Positions 1 through 10,352 of a stretch of DNA of 64,000 bases are shown here, one piece after another (position 1 is the stretch's first letter; each line of letters opens with the position of its first letter). The position numbers and the translations under genes were made by a program. Source of the stretch: Flavonifractor sp. An92 (GTDB lineage Bacteria > Bacillota > Clostridia > Oscillospirales > Oscillospiraceae); contig NZ_NFGZ01000007.1 of assembly GCF_002159175.1 (NCBI RefSeq), positions 83,356 to 147,355 on the forward strand. Direction: 5' to 3'. The notes beneath the pieces are model-generated. The model made no database searches. It was not told the origin of the DNA and saw only the letters and a list, made by a program, of their open reading frames with translations.

Positions 1-622
1 CCGCGTCGGTAACCCCCTCCAGGGCAAAGGTCTGCTCCTGCTCGTTCAGCCAGGCGGCGGGGTCCGGGTGGCTCTGCACCCGGCCGCGCACGTCCAGCAC
101 GATCTGCTCCAGCTTGCTGTCATCCCGGCCCGCCGACATGGTGTCCACCAGGAGGGAGAAGTCGTCCCCCTCCTGAATGGTCTCATACCGCCGCTCCAGC
201 ACGTCGGTGAGGGCGTCCTGCATGAGGAGCCCCGCCTCCCCCTCGTCCAGAAGGCGGAAGTCGGGCTCCAGGTCCAGCAGGTGCCCCTGCTCCCGTAAAA
301 TCTGGGCGCACAGGGCGTGGATGGTGGAGATCTGGGCCTTGTAGACCAGGGTGGCCTGGCGGCGCAGGTGGCCGTCCTCCGGGCTGCGGGCCAGGCGCTC
401 GGTCAGCTCCTCCACGATGCGGCCCCGCAGCTCTGCCGCCGCCGCCCGGGTATAGGTGATGACCAGGAAGCGGTCCACATCCAGGCCCTCCTGTTCCACC
501 CGGTCCACCAGGCGCTCCACCAGGACCCGGGTCTTGCCCGAGCCCGCCGCCGCCGACACCAGGAGGCCTCCCCCCCGGTTGTCCACTACATCCTGTTGTT
601 CGTCTGTCAGAGAAAAGGCCAT
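1..622 (-). CDS. addA: AddA helicase-nuclease subunit, N-terminal part (cut by window edge)
   Basis: About 207 N-terminal residues of the ATP-dependent helicase/nuclease subunit A are present; the rest lies beyond base 1. With AddB it resects double-strand DNA ends and starts RecA-dependent repair in Firmicutes. Visible are an SF1 Q-motif-like start (SLTDEQQDVV), a Walker A (AAAGSGKT, residues 24-31, Lys30) and a UvrD-type motif Ia (TYTRAAAAELR). The ATG at 622 follows GGAGG on the minus strand. It is the third gene of a minus-strand operon, 30 bp after a symporter gene that separates it from addB. The family call is secure; nuclease motifs cannot be seen here. Confidence 0.93.
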   Translation of the reverse strand, partial: MAFSLTDEQQDVVDNRGGGLLVSAAAGSGKTRVLVERLVDRVEQEGLDVDRFLVITYTRAAAAELRGRIVEELTERLARSPEDGHLRRQATLVYKAQISTIHALCAQILREQGHLLDLEPDFRLLDEGEAGLLMQDALTDVLERRYETIQEGDDFSLLVDTMSAGRDDSKLEQIVLDVRGRVQSHPDPAAWLNEQEQTFALEGVTDA

Positions 623-652
623 GGCTGTCGTCCTCCTTCGATCAAGGGGCTG

Positions 653-2089
653 TCAGTTTTCCCACTTTTGGGCGTGGGCCTCATTCCACACGTCGGCGTT
701 GCCCAGGCCCACCTCAGAGGCCCGGTATACCGGGTCCTTCCCGGCCTTGCGCTTGGCGCAGTAGTCCCGCAGCACGGTGAGGGCCTGATTACCCAGCAGC
801 AGGATGGTCACCAGGTTCACCAGGGCCATCAGGCCCATGAGTACGTCGGCCAGGTCCCACACGGTGGAGAAGTCCATCTGGGCGCCCACGAACACCGCCG
901 CCACACAGGTCCAGCGGAAGATGTTGAGCCCCAGACGGGAGTTTTTGATGAACTTGAAATTGCTCTCGGTGTAGTAGTAGTTGCCCACCAGGGAGCTGAA
1001 GGCGAAGAGGAAAATGGAAATTGTGATGAACAGGGGCCCCAGCTCTCCCACCTGGGCGGAGACGGCGGCCTGGACATAGTTCATGCCCTTCAGATTGGGG
1101 TCGATGGGCACCCCGGACAGGAGGAGCATGAAGGCGGTGGTGGAACAGATGAGGATGGTGTCGATGAACACCGAGAGCATCTGCACCAGACCCTGCTTCA
1201 CCGGGTGGGACACGTCGGCGGCCGCCGCCGCGTTGGGGGCAGAGCCCATGCCCGCCTCGTTGGAGTAGAGGCCCCGCTTCACGCCCTGCATGATGCAGGA
1301 GGCGCCCAGTCCGGCGAACATGGCCTTGGGGTCGAAGGCCTGGGAGACGATGAGGCCCAGCATGGCGGGCACCTGGCCGATGTTCTTGATGGTGATGAAG
1401 AGGCCCAGGGCGATATAGATGGCGGCCATCACCGGCACCAGGCCGGAGGTGATGGCGCTGATGCGCTGCACGCCGCCGAAGATGCTCACAGCCGTCAGCA
1501 GGGCCAGCACGCCGCCCACCACCACGGGCCAGATGCTCTCGCTGTATCCAGGCAGGTAGTACTCCAGGGCGGAGCCGGCGTTGAAGGCCTGGAGGGCGTT
1601 GAAGCCGTAAGCAAAGCAGGCAATCAGAAGCACGGCGAACACCACGCCCCACTTGCGGCTGCCCAGCCCCTTCTGGATATAGTAGGCCGGGCCGCCCACC
1701 CAGTCGTCCCCGTGCTTCTCTTTATAGAGCTGGGCCAGGGTGCTCTCGATGAAGGCGGAGGCGGAGCCGATCACCGCCAGCAGCCACATCCAGAACACCG
1801 CGCCGTAGCCGCCGATGGCGGTGGCGGCGGCGATGGCGGTGGCCACGCCCGCGATGTTACCGGTGCCCACCCGGGAGGCGGTGGAGATCATCAGGGCCTG
1901 GAAGGAGGAGATGTCCTTGCCGTCCTTCTTCTTCTCGCCCAGGATGCGCAGGGCCTCCCGAAAGAGGCGAAACTGCACGCCGCCGCTGCGGATGGTGAAC
2001 CACAGACCGGTGACCACCAGCAGGCCAATGAGGATATAGGTGTAGAGGAAATTACTTAAATTGCTCAGCATGGCGCCAAACCACGTCAT
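653..2089 (-). CDS. AGCS family sodium/alanine (glycine) symporter
   Basis: A 478-residue polytopic membrane protein that should import alanine or glycine with sodium. It contains the alanine-symporter signature GGYGAVFWMW (residues 93-102) and the sodium-site motif GTGNIAGVA (75-83), and its length matches the family. The ATG at 2089 follows AAAGGAG, and this ribosome site overlaps the addB stop codon, so it is translated from the same message. Sitting between addB and addA is odd because those two encode one heterodimer and are normally adjacent. Substrate choice among small neutral amino acids cannot be fixed from sequence. Confidence 0.93.
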   Translation of the reverse strand: MTWFGAMLSNLSNFLYTYILIGLLVVTGLWFTIRSGGVQFRLFREALRILGEKKKDGKDISSFQALMISTASRVGTGNIAGVATAIAAATAIGGYGAVFWMWLLAVIGSASAFIESTLAQLYKEKHGDDWVGGPAYYIQKGLGSRKWGVVFAVLLIACFAYGFNALQAFNAGSALEYYLPGYSESIWPVVVGGVLALLTAVSIFGGVQRISAITSGLVPVMAAIYIALGLFITIKNIGQVPAMLGLIVSQAFDPKAMFAGLGASCIMQGVKRGLYSNEAGMGSAPNAAAAADVSHPVKQGLVQMLSVFIDTILICSTTAFMLLLSGVPIDPNLKGMNYVQAAVSAQVGELGPLFITISIFLFAFSSLVGNYYYTESNFKFIKNSRLGLNIFRWTCVAAVFVGAQMDFSTVWDLADVLMGLMALVNLVTILLLGNQALTVLRDYCAKRKAGKDPVYRASEVGLGNADVWNEAHAQKWEN

Positions 2090-2104
2090 GTTTTCAAAAC
2101 TCCT

Positions 2105-5100
2105 TTATACGTTTTCCGTTTCTTCCAGCGCACGCCAGAAGTCCTCCCCCCGCACGGTGGGGAGATAGCGCTTGTGATCGCCGCCGTAGCCGTCCTCAAA
2201 GTGACAGGCGGCGGAGTAGTCGCACCACAGGCAGGCGTTGCGCTCCGGGCCCCGCCAGAAGGGATCGGCGGCGATATTTCCGGCGGCCAGCTCTCCGGCG
2301 ACGTCCCGCAGGAGGCGGCCGATGTGCCGTTCCAGCTTGCCCAGGCGCTCGGCAGACACCAGGGCGTCGCCGGTGATGGCCCCGGTGCGGCTGGACACCT
2401 TCACCGGGAGGAAGCGGATGCCCGCGCTCCCGGGGTGCTCCATGGCGGAGAGCACCGGCTCCTCGTCCAGGATGAGGCCCTTGCGACGCAGCTCCTGGTC
2501 CACGGCCCGGCGGCGCTCAGCCTCGGTCATGGCCCGGCTGCCCGCCACCACCGCGTCCCGGGCGGGGAGGTACAGCACGCCGGCGGGGACGATCTCTTTC
2601 CCGCCGAAGCGGTCCCGGGCCTCTTTTTTCAGGGTGAAGAGGTAGATGAGCATCTGCGTCCCCAGGCCGTTCCAGATGTCGGTGAGGTCGAAGGACTTTT
2701 TGCCCGTCTTGTAGTCCACCACACGGAGATAAAGCTTGCCGTTCTCCACCCAGCCGTCCACCCGGTCCACGAAGCCGGACAGGCTCACCGTCACGCCGTC
2801 CACGGTGATCTGCACCGGGGGCAGGTCCTTGTCGCTGCCGAAGCCCAGCTCGAAGGCGATGGGCTGGAAGTCGGAGACGGCCAGCTCCTCCACCACGTTG
2901 TCCACCACGGCGTACACCGTCCGCAGCAGACGCCGGAAGAGGTAGCGGAAGCGGGGGGTCTCCCCCTCCAGGCCGCCCAGGCGCTCGGCCACATAGCGGT
3001 CCACCACCGTCTTGGTGAGGGCGTGGAGCTCTTCCCGCTCGGGGGCCTCCACGGCGTACTCGCCGTTGCCGGTGAGGGTGCGGAGCACCTGCTCCAGCAC
3101 GAAGTGGACGAACTCGCCGTACTCCGGCGCGTGGAAGCCTGCGGGCTTCCGGGCCCTAGCCTTCAGGCCGAACTGCATGAAATCGGCGAAGTGGCAGGAC
3201 TTCAGCTTATCCATCCGGGAGGCGGACATGGGCACACGGCGGCCGTACAGGGCGGCCACCGCCGTCGGAGAGAGATGGCCCCGCTCCAGGGCCGCCGCCC
3301 GCTCCATCCGCTCCACCCGGGGGGCGTACTCCGGCATGGCGCGGAGGGTGGCCCCCACGTCGCTCCACCGCCCGGCACAGAGCAGGGCGGGCCGGGGCGC
3401 GGAGAGCCGGAACACCGGCGGGCCCTCCCGCCGGGGCCGAAGGGCGGGGAAGAGCCCTCTGAGCCGCCCCACCAGGAAGCAGGGGCGCAGCTCCTCGCCG
3501 CCGCTCCCCCCCTCCGGCCAGCTGATGGCGCAGTAGTCCGAGGGGATGGCCAGGGTCTCATAGAGAATGGTCATCTCCCGGTAGAGCTTATCCGAGAGAG
3601 TGGGCGCCAGCTCCAGCCCGAAGGAGGCCAGCAGGCTCCGGTCGTCGTCGTTCAAAAGCCCGGGGGCGGGGGCGGCCTGGGGGATGGCCCCGTCGTGGGC
3701 CCCCAGCACCAGCAGCGCCCGGCAGGGCTTGTGGGCCAGGCGGGGCATCTCCCCGGCGTGGACCCGGTCCAGGGACACAGGGATGGTGCCCACGTCGTAC
3801 TGGGAGAGCACCATGGGGAAGAGCTTGGCAAACTCCTCCTGGTCCATCACCACCTCGCTGAGGGTGTGGGCGCACTGCTCCAAGGCGTCGCAGAGGATGT
3901 CCCAGAGCTGCCGGTACTCGTCGGCCAGGGCGGGCTCGCCCCGCTCCCGCAGGGCGTTCTCCCGCTCCAACAGCCGCTGGGGGAGCCCCACCTCCACCAG
4001 GAAGTCGTACAGAAGGGCAGCGTGGTCCTTTCCGGTGCGGGTCCCGGCGGCGCGGAGCTTCTCCAGCGGCGCGATGACCTGCCGCCGGGCCTGGTCCAGC
4101 TCCTCCACCTGGGCGTGGGCCTCGTCGGTCCACTTCAGGCCGTAGCCGCCGGGGTGGAAGTCCCAGGGGGCCTCCCGGGTCCAGCGGCTCCCCCGGATGT
4201 CCCAGGTGAGCACATAGTTCTCCAGCCGGTCCCGCATCTCCTCGGAGAGGTCGGTGAGACCGGTCTTTAAATAGCGGAACATGTCCTCATACCGGTAGCC
4301 CCCTGCCACCGCCGCCAGGGCGGAGGTGATGAGGGCGAGGACCGGCTTTTGCAGGATGTCGCTCATCTGCCCCAGAAAGACCGGCACGCCGTAGCGGGGG
4401 AAGATGGTCTCGATGAGGGGGCCGTAGTCCTCCATAGAACGGGCGGTCACCGCGATGTCCCGGAAGCGGTATCCCTTGTCCCGCACCAGGCGCAAAATCT
4501 CGCTGGCCGCCCACTCCACCTCGCTGGCGCTGCTGTGGGCAGCGTACAGGGCGAGCCCCTCGCTGTTTTCCACCGGTGGGGCGGGCTGGGGGGCGAAGAG
4601 GGATGCCTCCACCGCCGCCAGGGCGGGAAGGCGCTGCCGGGCCATCTCCTCCAGCACCTCCACCTGGGCCGGGGTGCGGGCCTCTTCCGCCAGACGGAGG
4701 ATCTGCCGGGCGGTGCGCCGGGCGGGGGAAAAGACGCCCCCTCCCCCCTCGGTCTCCTCCAGGTGGTCGCAGGTGAGGGCCACCGTCACCGAATTCGCCT
4801 GGCCCAGCAGGACCGAGAGCACCTCCCGCTCCTGGGGGGTGAAGTCGGTGAAGGCGTCCAGGTAGAAGTCCATCCCCGCGGCCCAGCGGCTCTCCCGCAG
4901 GGCGGCGGAGAGGCGGGTCAGCCGGTCCCGGGGGTCGGCCCCCTGCCGCTGGGTGAGAGCCTCGTAGGCCCCGAAGAGAAGGGAGATGTCCCGGAGCTTG
5001 TCCCCCTCGCCGCCGCCGGCCTCCTCCCCGGCCTCCCACAGGGCCTGGGGGGTGATGCGGCAGCTCTTGAGTTCGTCCACTGTGGACAAAAGCCCGGCCA

Positions 5101-5443
5101 GAAAGGCGGGCTTCCGGGAGGGACGGCGGTAGACCGAGAGCTGCTCGGACACCTGGCGCAGGGCGGCGTACATCAAAAGCAGCCGTCCGCCCGCATCCAG
5201 GGTGGGTGCGGCGCCCCCGCCACTGACGTCGAACACCCGCCCGGCCAGCCGGGTGAAGGACAGCACCTCCGCAAACCGGGAGGCCTCCGGCCCCACCTGG
5301 GCGCACAGGCGGCGCTCACTGTCGTGGGAGTGCTGTTCGGGCACGATCAGGATCTGGGGCCGTTGCGGTCCATGTTGGGCGATGCGGGCGAAGAGGGCGT
5401 CGCTCTTTCCCGCGCCGGAGCGCCCCAGGAGCAGTTTCAGCAT
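2105..5443 (-). CDS. addB: AddB helicase-nuclease subunit
   Basis: A 1112-residue AddB, full length for the family. It starts with a P-loop (GRSGAGKS, residues 8-15). The C-terminal RecB-type nuclease domain has the VDYKTGKK motif. The iron-sulfur cluster cysteines are present: one in KSCHF before the nuclease domain and a group near the C-terminus (NACLWCDYSAAC). It forms the end-resecting complex with AddA, scanning DNA and cutting the 5' strand. The start at 5443 follows GAGGAGG. It is the first gene of the addB-symporter-addA operon and lies just after the guaB terminator. Confidence 0.96.
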   Translation of the reverse strand: MLKLLLGRSGAGKSDALFARIAQHGPQRPQILIVPEQHSHDSERRLCAQVGPEASRFAEVLSFTRLAGRVFDVSGGGAAPTLDAGGRLLLMYAALRQVSEQLSVYRRPSRKPAFLAGLLSTVDELKSCRITPQALWEAGEEAGGGEGDKLRDISLLFGAYEALTQRQGADPRDRLTRLSAALRESRWAAGMDFYLDAFTDFTPQEREVLSVLLGQANSVTVALTCDHLEETEGGGGVFSPARRTARQILRLAEEARTPAQVEVLEEMARQRLPALAAVEASLFAPQPAPPVENSEGLALYAAHSSASEVEWAASEILRLVRDKGYRFRDIAVTARSMEDYGPLIETIFPRYGVPVFLGQMSDILQKPVLALITSALAAVAGGYRYEDMFRYLKTGLTDLSEEMRDRLENYVLTWDIRGSRWTREAPWDFHPGGYGLKWTDEAHAQVEELDQARRQVIAPLEKLRAAGTRTGKDHAALLYDFLVEVGLPQRLLERENALRERGEPALADEYRQLWDILCDALEQCAHTLSEVVMDQEEFAKLFPMVLSQYDVGTIPVSLDRVHAGEMPRLAHKPCRALLVLGAHDGAIPQAAPAPGLLNDDDRSLLASFGLELAPTLSDKLYREMTILYETLAIPSDYCAISWPEGGSGGEELRPCFLVGRLRGLFPALRPRREGPPVFRLSAPRPALLCAGRWSDVGATLRAMPEYAPRVERMERAAALERGHLSPTAVAALYGRRVPMSASRMDKLKSCHFADFMQFGLKARARKPAGFHAPEYGEFVHFVLEQVLRTLTGNGEYAVEAPEREELHALTKTVVDRYVAERLGGLEGETPRFRYLFRRLLRTVYAVVDNVVEELAVSDFQPIAFELGFGSDKDLPPVQITVDGVTVSLSGFVDRVDGWVENGKLYLRVVDYKTGKKSFDLTDIWNGLGTQMLIYLFTLKKEARDRFGGKEIVPAGVLYLPARDAVVAGSRAMTEAERRRAVDQELRRKGLILDEEPVLSAMEHPGSAGIRFLPVKVSSRTGAITGDALVSAERLGKLERHIGRLLRDVAGELAAGNIAADPFWRGPERNACLWCDYSAACHFEDGYGGDHKRYLPTVRGEDFWRALEETENV

Positions 5444-5486
5444 AGGAATCAGGTCCTCCTCTCGTGGACGGTGTACAGAACGCGCG

Positions 5487-5516
5487 ACAGGCCCGCGCTG
5501 TCTGGCGCGGGCCTGT
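5487..5516. terminator. Intrinsic terminator between guaB and addB
   Basis: A perfect 12-bp GC-rich stem (5487-5498 with 5505-5516) and a 6-nt loop lie between the guaB stop and the addB start, both on the minus strand. The T-rich tail is clearer on the plus strand, so efficiency on the minus strand is uncertain. Confidence 0.6.
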
Positions 5517-5529
5517 TCTCTCTCCCCGG

Positions 5530-7060
<1,531 letters not shown>

Positions 7061-7064
<4 letters not shown>

Positions 7065-7807
7065 GAGCGGCTTTCCGCCCACGGCTCCAGGGTGAGAGCC
7101 GCGTCAAAGCGGCTCTTTCCCCCGGCGTCGGTGCCGTGGACGTAGCACACGCCGTCGGCCTGGCCGGTGTAGAGCTCCAGGGTCTCCCCGGGGCGGCACT
7201 CGGCCAGAAAGCCCACCTGGAGGGAGGAGACGAACTTCCCCTCCCCCAGCGTCTCCAGATGGAGGGCGTCGCAGGCGAAATCGGCGTATTTGCAGTTGTT
7301 CACATGGCGGTTGATGTCGGCGTCGCTGTAATGGAGCAGCCGCTCCTCCGCCAGGGTCATCCCCTCCGGCAGGCGCACCTTGGTCAGGAGTTTGTCCTTA
7401 CAAAGGCCCTCCCCCGACGTGCCCTGAAACTCGGGCAGGCGGGACAGCCGCAGGGGCTTGTGGGTGTCGGCGTCGGCCAGGACCCAGGTGGAGACCGCCT
7501 CGCCCACCCGCGTCTCCCCCTCAAAGAGGTCGAAATCCCGGTACATGGACGCGCCCTTGCCGCCCCGGTGCCAGGTGCGGACGGTGAAGCTCTCATTCCA
7601 GTGGAGGGGCCGGTCCAGCCGGTACCACATGCGGGCCAGCATCCAGAAAGCGTTGTGCTGCTCCAACATCTCCTCCCGGGAGACGTGGAGGTCCAGCGCC
7701 GCCTCCGTGGCGGCCTCCTGGAACATGGCCAGCAGCGCCGAGGGACGACAGTGGCCGAAGGGGTCGGTGTCCCGGACGCTCACGGTGTATGGATACTCAA
7801 AGTACAC
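7061..7807 (-). CDS. Acyl-ACP thioesterase (FatA/FatB family)
   Basis: A 248-residue double-hotdog acyl-ACP thioesterase that releases fatty acids from acyl carrier protein. The first hotdog starts at [13 protein letters not shown]. The second carries the conserved [14 protein letters not shown] segment (about 164-177), including the Asn/His positions of the active site. The reading frame is open further upstream, but I place the start at GTG 7807: AGAGGGGG lies seven bases before it, and upstream starts would overlap the preceding gene. It follows the zinc-ribbon gene by 14 bp, so the two are co-transcribed. Chain-length preference is unknown. Confidence 0.88.
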
Positions 7808-7821
7808 GCATAGGCCCCCTC

Positions 7822-8430
7822 TCAACCCCGCGTCCCGTGGAGGCGCAGGGTCTGCTTGCAGCAGAGGTCGGCCAGGTCGCTCTGGGTGGCGGCCGGGATG
7901 CGCAGGTCCCCGCCGCACTGGGCGCAGATCAGATCCACGGAGCTGTAATGGATGGCCATTTTCCACTCCTTGGACCCGCAGGAGCAGGAGATCCCGCCCC
8001 GCTGGGCGATGTCCCGCAGCTCCTCCAGCACCTCCCGCATGACCACCTCATCCAGGAAGCTCCCCCGCTGGGGGCCCTCGGTCTCCAGCTTGTCCATGGC
8101 CTCCTCCAGGCGGCGCACGGCGGCGTAGACCGTGTCCTCGTCTCCGGCGTAGCAGCAGTCCAGGCCGGACTTCTGGCAGGAGAAGGCCAGGCCCTTCCGG
8201 TGGAGGAAGTCGTGGGTGCGGCAGCTGACGGTGTGGCTCTCGCCGCAGTAGGCGCAGGGCACCTCCAGCTTCACCCAGTCCCCCATCAGCTCCACCTTCA
8301 GCGCCGACTTGCCGCAGGGGCAGGGCAGGGTGTTGGGGGCGGCGGCCAGCTGAAAGACGCTGCGCTGGACGATGACGCTCTGCCGGCAGTCCGGACAGAT
8401 ATAGGCAATGGTTCTCAGTTCTTCCGCCAT
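7822..8430 (-). CDS. Zinc-ribbon protein of unknown function
   Basis: A 202-residue protein rich in Cys pairs: CPDCR near residue 13, CPCGK near 37, CAYCGES near 58, SCSCGSKE in the C-terminal half and CAQCGG near 178. It probably has several zinc ribbons joined by a helical segment of Glu/Leu-rich sequence. I do not recognise a named family. The ATG at 8430 follows AAAGGAG, and upstream extension of the frame is unlikely because a promoter sits at 8501-8529. It is the first gene of a two-gene operon with the acyl-ACP thioesterase. A regulatory or scaffold role is only a guess. Confidence 0.75.
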   Translation of the reverse strand: MAEELRTIAYICPDCRQSVIVQRSVFQLAAAPNTLPCPCGKSALKVELMGDWVKLEVPCAYCGESHTVSCRTHDFLHRKGLAFSCQKSGLDCCYAGDEDTVYAAVRRLEEAMDKLETEGPQRGSFLDEVVMREVLEELRDIAQRGGISCSCGSKEWKMAIHYSSVDLICAQCGGDLRIPAATQSDLADLCCKQTLRLHGTRG

Positions 8431-8500
8431 GTCGTGAAAACTCCTTTTCTCCCCAAAGGGGGACGGCCTGCGGAGGCGTGTCCGCGGGGCTGTATCCTTT

Positions 8501-8529
8501 ATTATACTCAACTTCAGGCCATTTGACCA
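8501..8529 (-). promoter_or_regulatory. Promoter of the zinc-ribbon/thioesterase operon
   Basis: Minus-strand TGGTCA (8524-8529) and TATAAT (8501-8506) are spaced 17 bp apart, about 70 bp before the start codon. The -10 is perfect and the -35 is weak. Confidence 0.6.
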
Positions 8530-8592
8530 GAGCCGCTTTCCACGAATTCCGGCCCGATCCGGGCGCAGTCTTTGTAAGACCCGGATTTTCTC

Positions 8593-8642
8593 TTGACATA
8601 GATAGACCATCTATCTATAATGATGTGTAGATAATCTATCTA
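8593..8642 (+). promoter_or_regulatory. Consensus promoter with two overlapping palindromic operators
   Basis: TTGACA (8593-8598) and TATAAT (8616-8621) are exactly 17 bp apart. Most of the spacer is one palindrome, ATAGATAGA-CCA-TCTATCTAT (8598-8618). A second palindrome, TAGATA-ATC-TATCTA (8628-8642), covers the initial transcribed region. The gene downstream encodes a PadR repressor, so this is probably its autoregulatory operator. Confidence 0.75.
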
Positions 8643-8659
8643 TGAAAGGTGGGCTCTCA

Positions 8660-9001
8660 ATGCCGAAGGAACGCTCCGCCCCGGGCGGGCTGGGGATGCT
8701 GCTGCTCTCTCTCCTGTCCGAGCAGGACCGGTACGGATACGAGATGATCGAGACCTTGCGAAACCGCTCCAACCACGTCTTTGATTTGAAGGCGGGGACC
8801 CTGTACCCCCTCCTCCACACCCTGGAGCGCCAGGGCTGGGTCATGGCCTACGACGAGGAGGCCCCCGGCGGCCGGGTGCGGCGGTACTACCGCATCACCG
8901 ACGACGGGCGGAAGGCGCTGGGCGAACAGCGGACCCAATGGAAGAACTATGCCGCCGCGGTGGAAGGCGTACTGGAGGGGGGTGTCCTCTGTGGCGCGTG
9001 A
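8660..9001 (+). CDS. PadR family transcriptional regulator
   Basis: A PadR-type winged-helix repressor of 113 residues from ATG 8660. This start has AAAGGTGG seven to eight bases upstream, while the ATG 18 bases earlier has none. The winged helix runs from LLSLLSEQDRYGYEMI through the GTLYPLLHTLERQGWV recognition segment and the GGRVRRYYRIT wing; a short C-terminal helix should dimerise. The next gene begins inside its last codons. PadR regulators paired with a permease-prefix-domain membrane protein are common in Firmicutes and often sense envelope stress or drugs. The inducer is unknown. Confidence 0.9.
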   Translation: MPKERSAPGGLGMLLLSLLSEQDRYGYEMIETLRNRSNHVFDLKAGTLYPLLHTLERQGWVMAYDEEAPGGRVRRYYRITDDGRKALGEQRTQWKNYAAAVEGVLEGGVLCGA

Positions 9002-10334
9002 GATGGCGGACTATCTGGACCGGGTGGGGGCGCGCATCCGCTGGCCCCGGGCCCGTACTTATCTTCTAAAAGAGCTCTCCGGCCACCTGGAGGACCAGCG
9101 CGCCGCGCTGGAGGCCGCGGGCGTCCCGCCCGAGGAGGCGGAGCGCCGGGCCGTGGCCGACATGGGGGACCCGGAGCCGGTGGGGGACGAGCTCAACGCC
9201 CTCCACCGCCCCGCCCGCTCCCTGGCTCCGGCGGTCTTTGCCCTGGCGGTGAGCCTGGCCGGGGCCGCCCTGATCCCCGCCCTCACCGGCGGCTCCCCCC
9301 TGCGCTACTGGGCGGGACTGCTGCTCGGGCTGGCGGCCATGGCCCTGCTACGACTGGTGGACCTGGGGACGCTGGCCCGCCGGATGGGCAAGTGGGCCAT
9401 TCCCCTGGCAGTGGCGCTCCCCTTCCTGCTGATGGCGCTGAACTACGCCGCCCCCCGGCTCTCCACCGGCGCAGCCCCCATGTGGCTGCTCTACCCCAGC
9501 CTGTTCCTCCCCCTGCTCTTTGCCCTGGTGCTGCTGGCCCTGCGGGGGATGCACGGCGGGTGCCTGTGCGCGCTCACGCCGCTGATGTTCCTCCTGACCG
9601 CCCCCGCCGCACTGGTCCCCAGCTTCACCACCGCCCTCTTTCTGGGTGGGACCATGCTGCTCACCGCCTCGGCGGCGGTGATGGCGGGCTGGTTCCGCGG
9701 AAAGCCCTGGGTGGGGCTGGTGAGCCTGTGGGCCCCCACCGCCCTGTGTACCGCCTGGGCCGTCCAGTTTCTGGCCTCTTCCGACCGCATGCGCTACTTT
9801 TTCCACCCGGAGCTGGACCCCAATGGCTACGGCTGGCAGACGCTGCTCATCCGGAACCTCCTGTGGGAGGGCAGCGCCGAGGCGGCGGAGGTGTATAACG
9901 CCTCCTTCCTCTATCAGGACCCGGGCTACACTCTCCTCACCCTCAGCGCCCAGCTGGGCCGTCCGGTGATGCTGGCGGCCCTGGCGGGCATCCTGCTCTT
10001 TGCCGGGCTGTGCCTGTGGCGGATTTGGAAACTCCGCAGCACCACGGGAAAGCTCCTGGCCCTCAGCCTCTTCCTCCCCCTCTTCTTCCAGGCCGGGGCC
10101 TGCTGGCTCCAGAACGCCGCCCTCTTCCCCTTCGGGTCGGCGCTGCCCCTCCCCTTCTTCTCCTACGGCCCCACCTCCATGGTGGTGGACTTCACCCTGC
10201 TGGGGCTGCTGCTGTCGGTCTTTCGCATGGACCCCCTCCAGCGGGACGGTCCCTCCCTCCCCCTGCCCCAGCTCTTTCCCCACTTGCTGGAGTCCCTCCT
10301 CTGCCCGGAAGATGAGGAAGAAGAGCCCTTTTGA
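8991..10334 (+). CDS. Permease-prefix (HAAS-like) domain membrane protein
   Basis: About 447 residues. The N-terminal 85 residues form a small helical domain (ARTYLLKELSGHLEDQ, then PEEAERRAVADMGDPEPVG) of the kind called permease prefix domain 1. Nine or ten hydrophobic segments follow. The start is probably GTG 8991 with GGAGGGGG upstream, overlapping the PadR stop by 11 bases; ATG 9003 is an alternative. Such proteins are encoded with PadR regulators and are thought to connect the regulator to the membrane. The membrane part vaguely recalls FtsW/RodA-type proteins, but I see no clear catalytic motif. Confidence 0.75.
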   Translation: MAREMADYLDRVGARIRWPRARTYLLKELSGHLEDQRAALEAAGVPPEEAERRAVADMGDPEPVGDELNALHRPARSLAPAVFALAVSLAGAALIPALTGGSPLRYWAGLLLGLAAMALLRLVDLGTLARRMGKWAIPLAVALPFLLMALNYAAPRLSTGAAPMWLLYPSLFLPLLFALVLLALRGMHGGCLCALTPLMFLLTAPAALVPSFTTALFLGGTMLLTASAAVMAGWFRGKPWVGLVSLWAPTALCTAWAVQFLASSDRMRYFFHPELDPNGYGWQTLLIRNLLWEGSAEAAEVYNASFLYQDPGYTLLTLSAQLGRPVMLAALAGILLFAGLCLWRIWKLRSTTGKLLALSLFLPLFFQAGACWLQNAALFPFGSALPLPFFSYGPTSMVVDFTLLGLLLSVFRMDPLQRDGPSLPLPQLFPHLLESLLCPEDEEEEPF

Positions 10335-10352
10335 CGGAAAGGAGGCATTTTC

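Noticed and set aside
317..2059. Long plus-strand open frame opposite the symporter
   Set aside because: Antisense shadow of a high-GC gene; the His/Gly/Gln-rich translation has no domain and no ribosome site.
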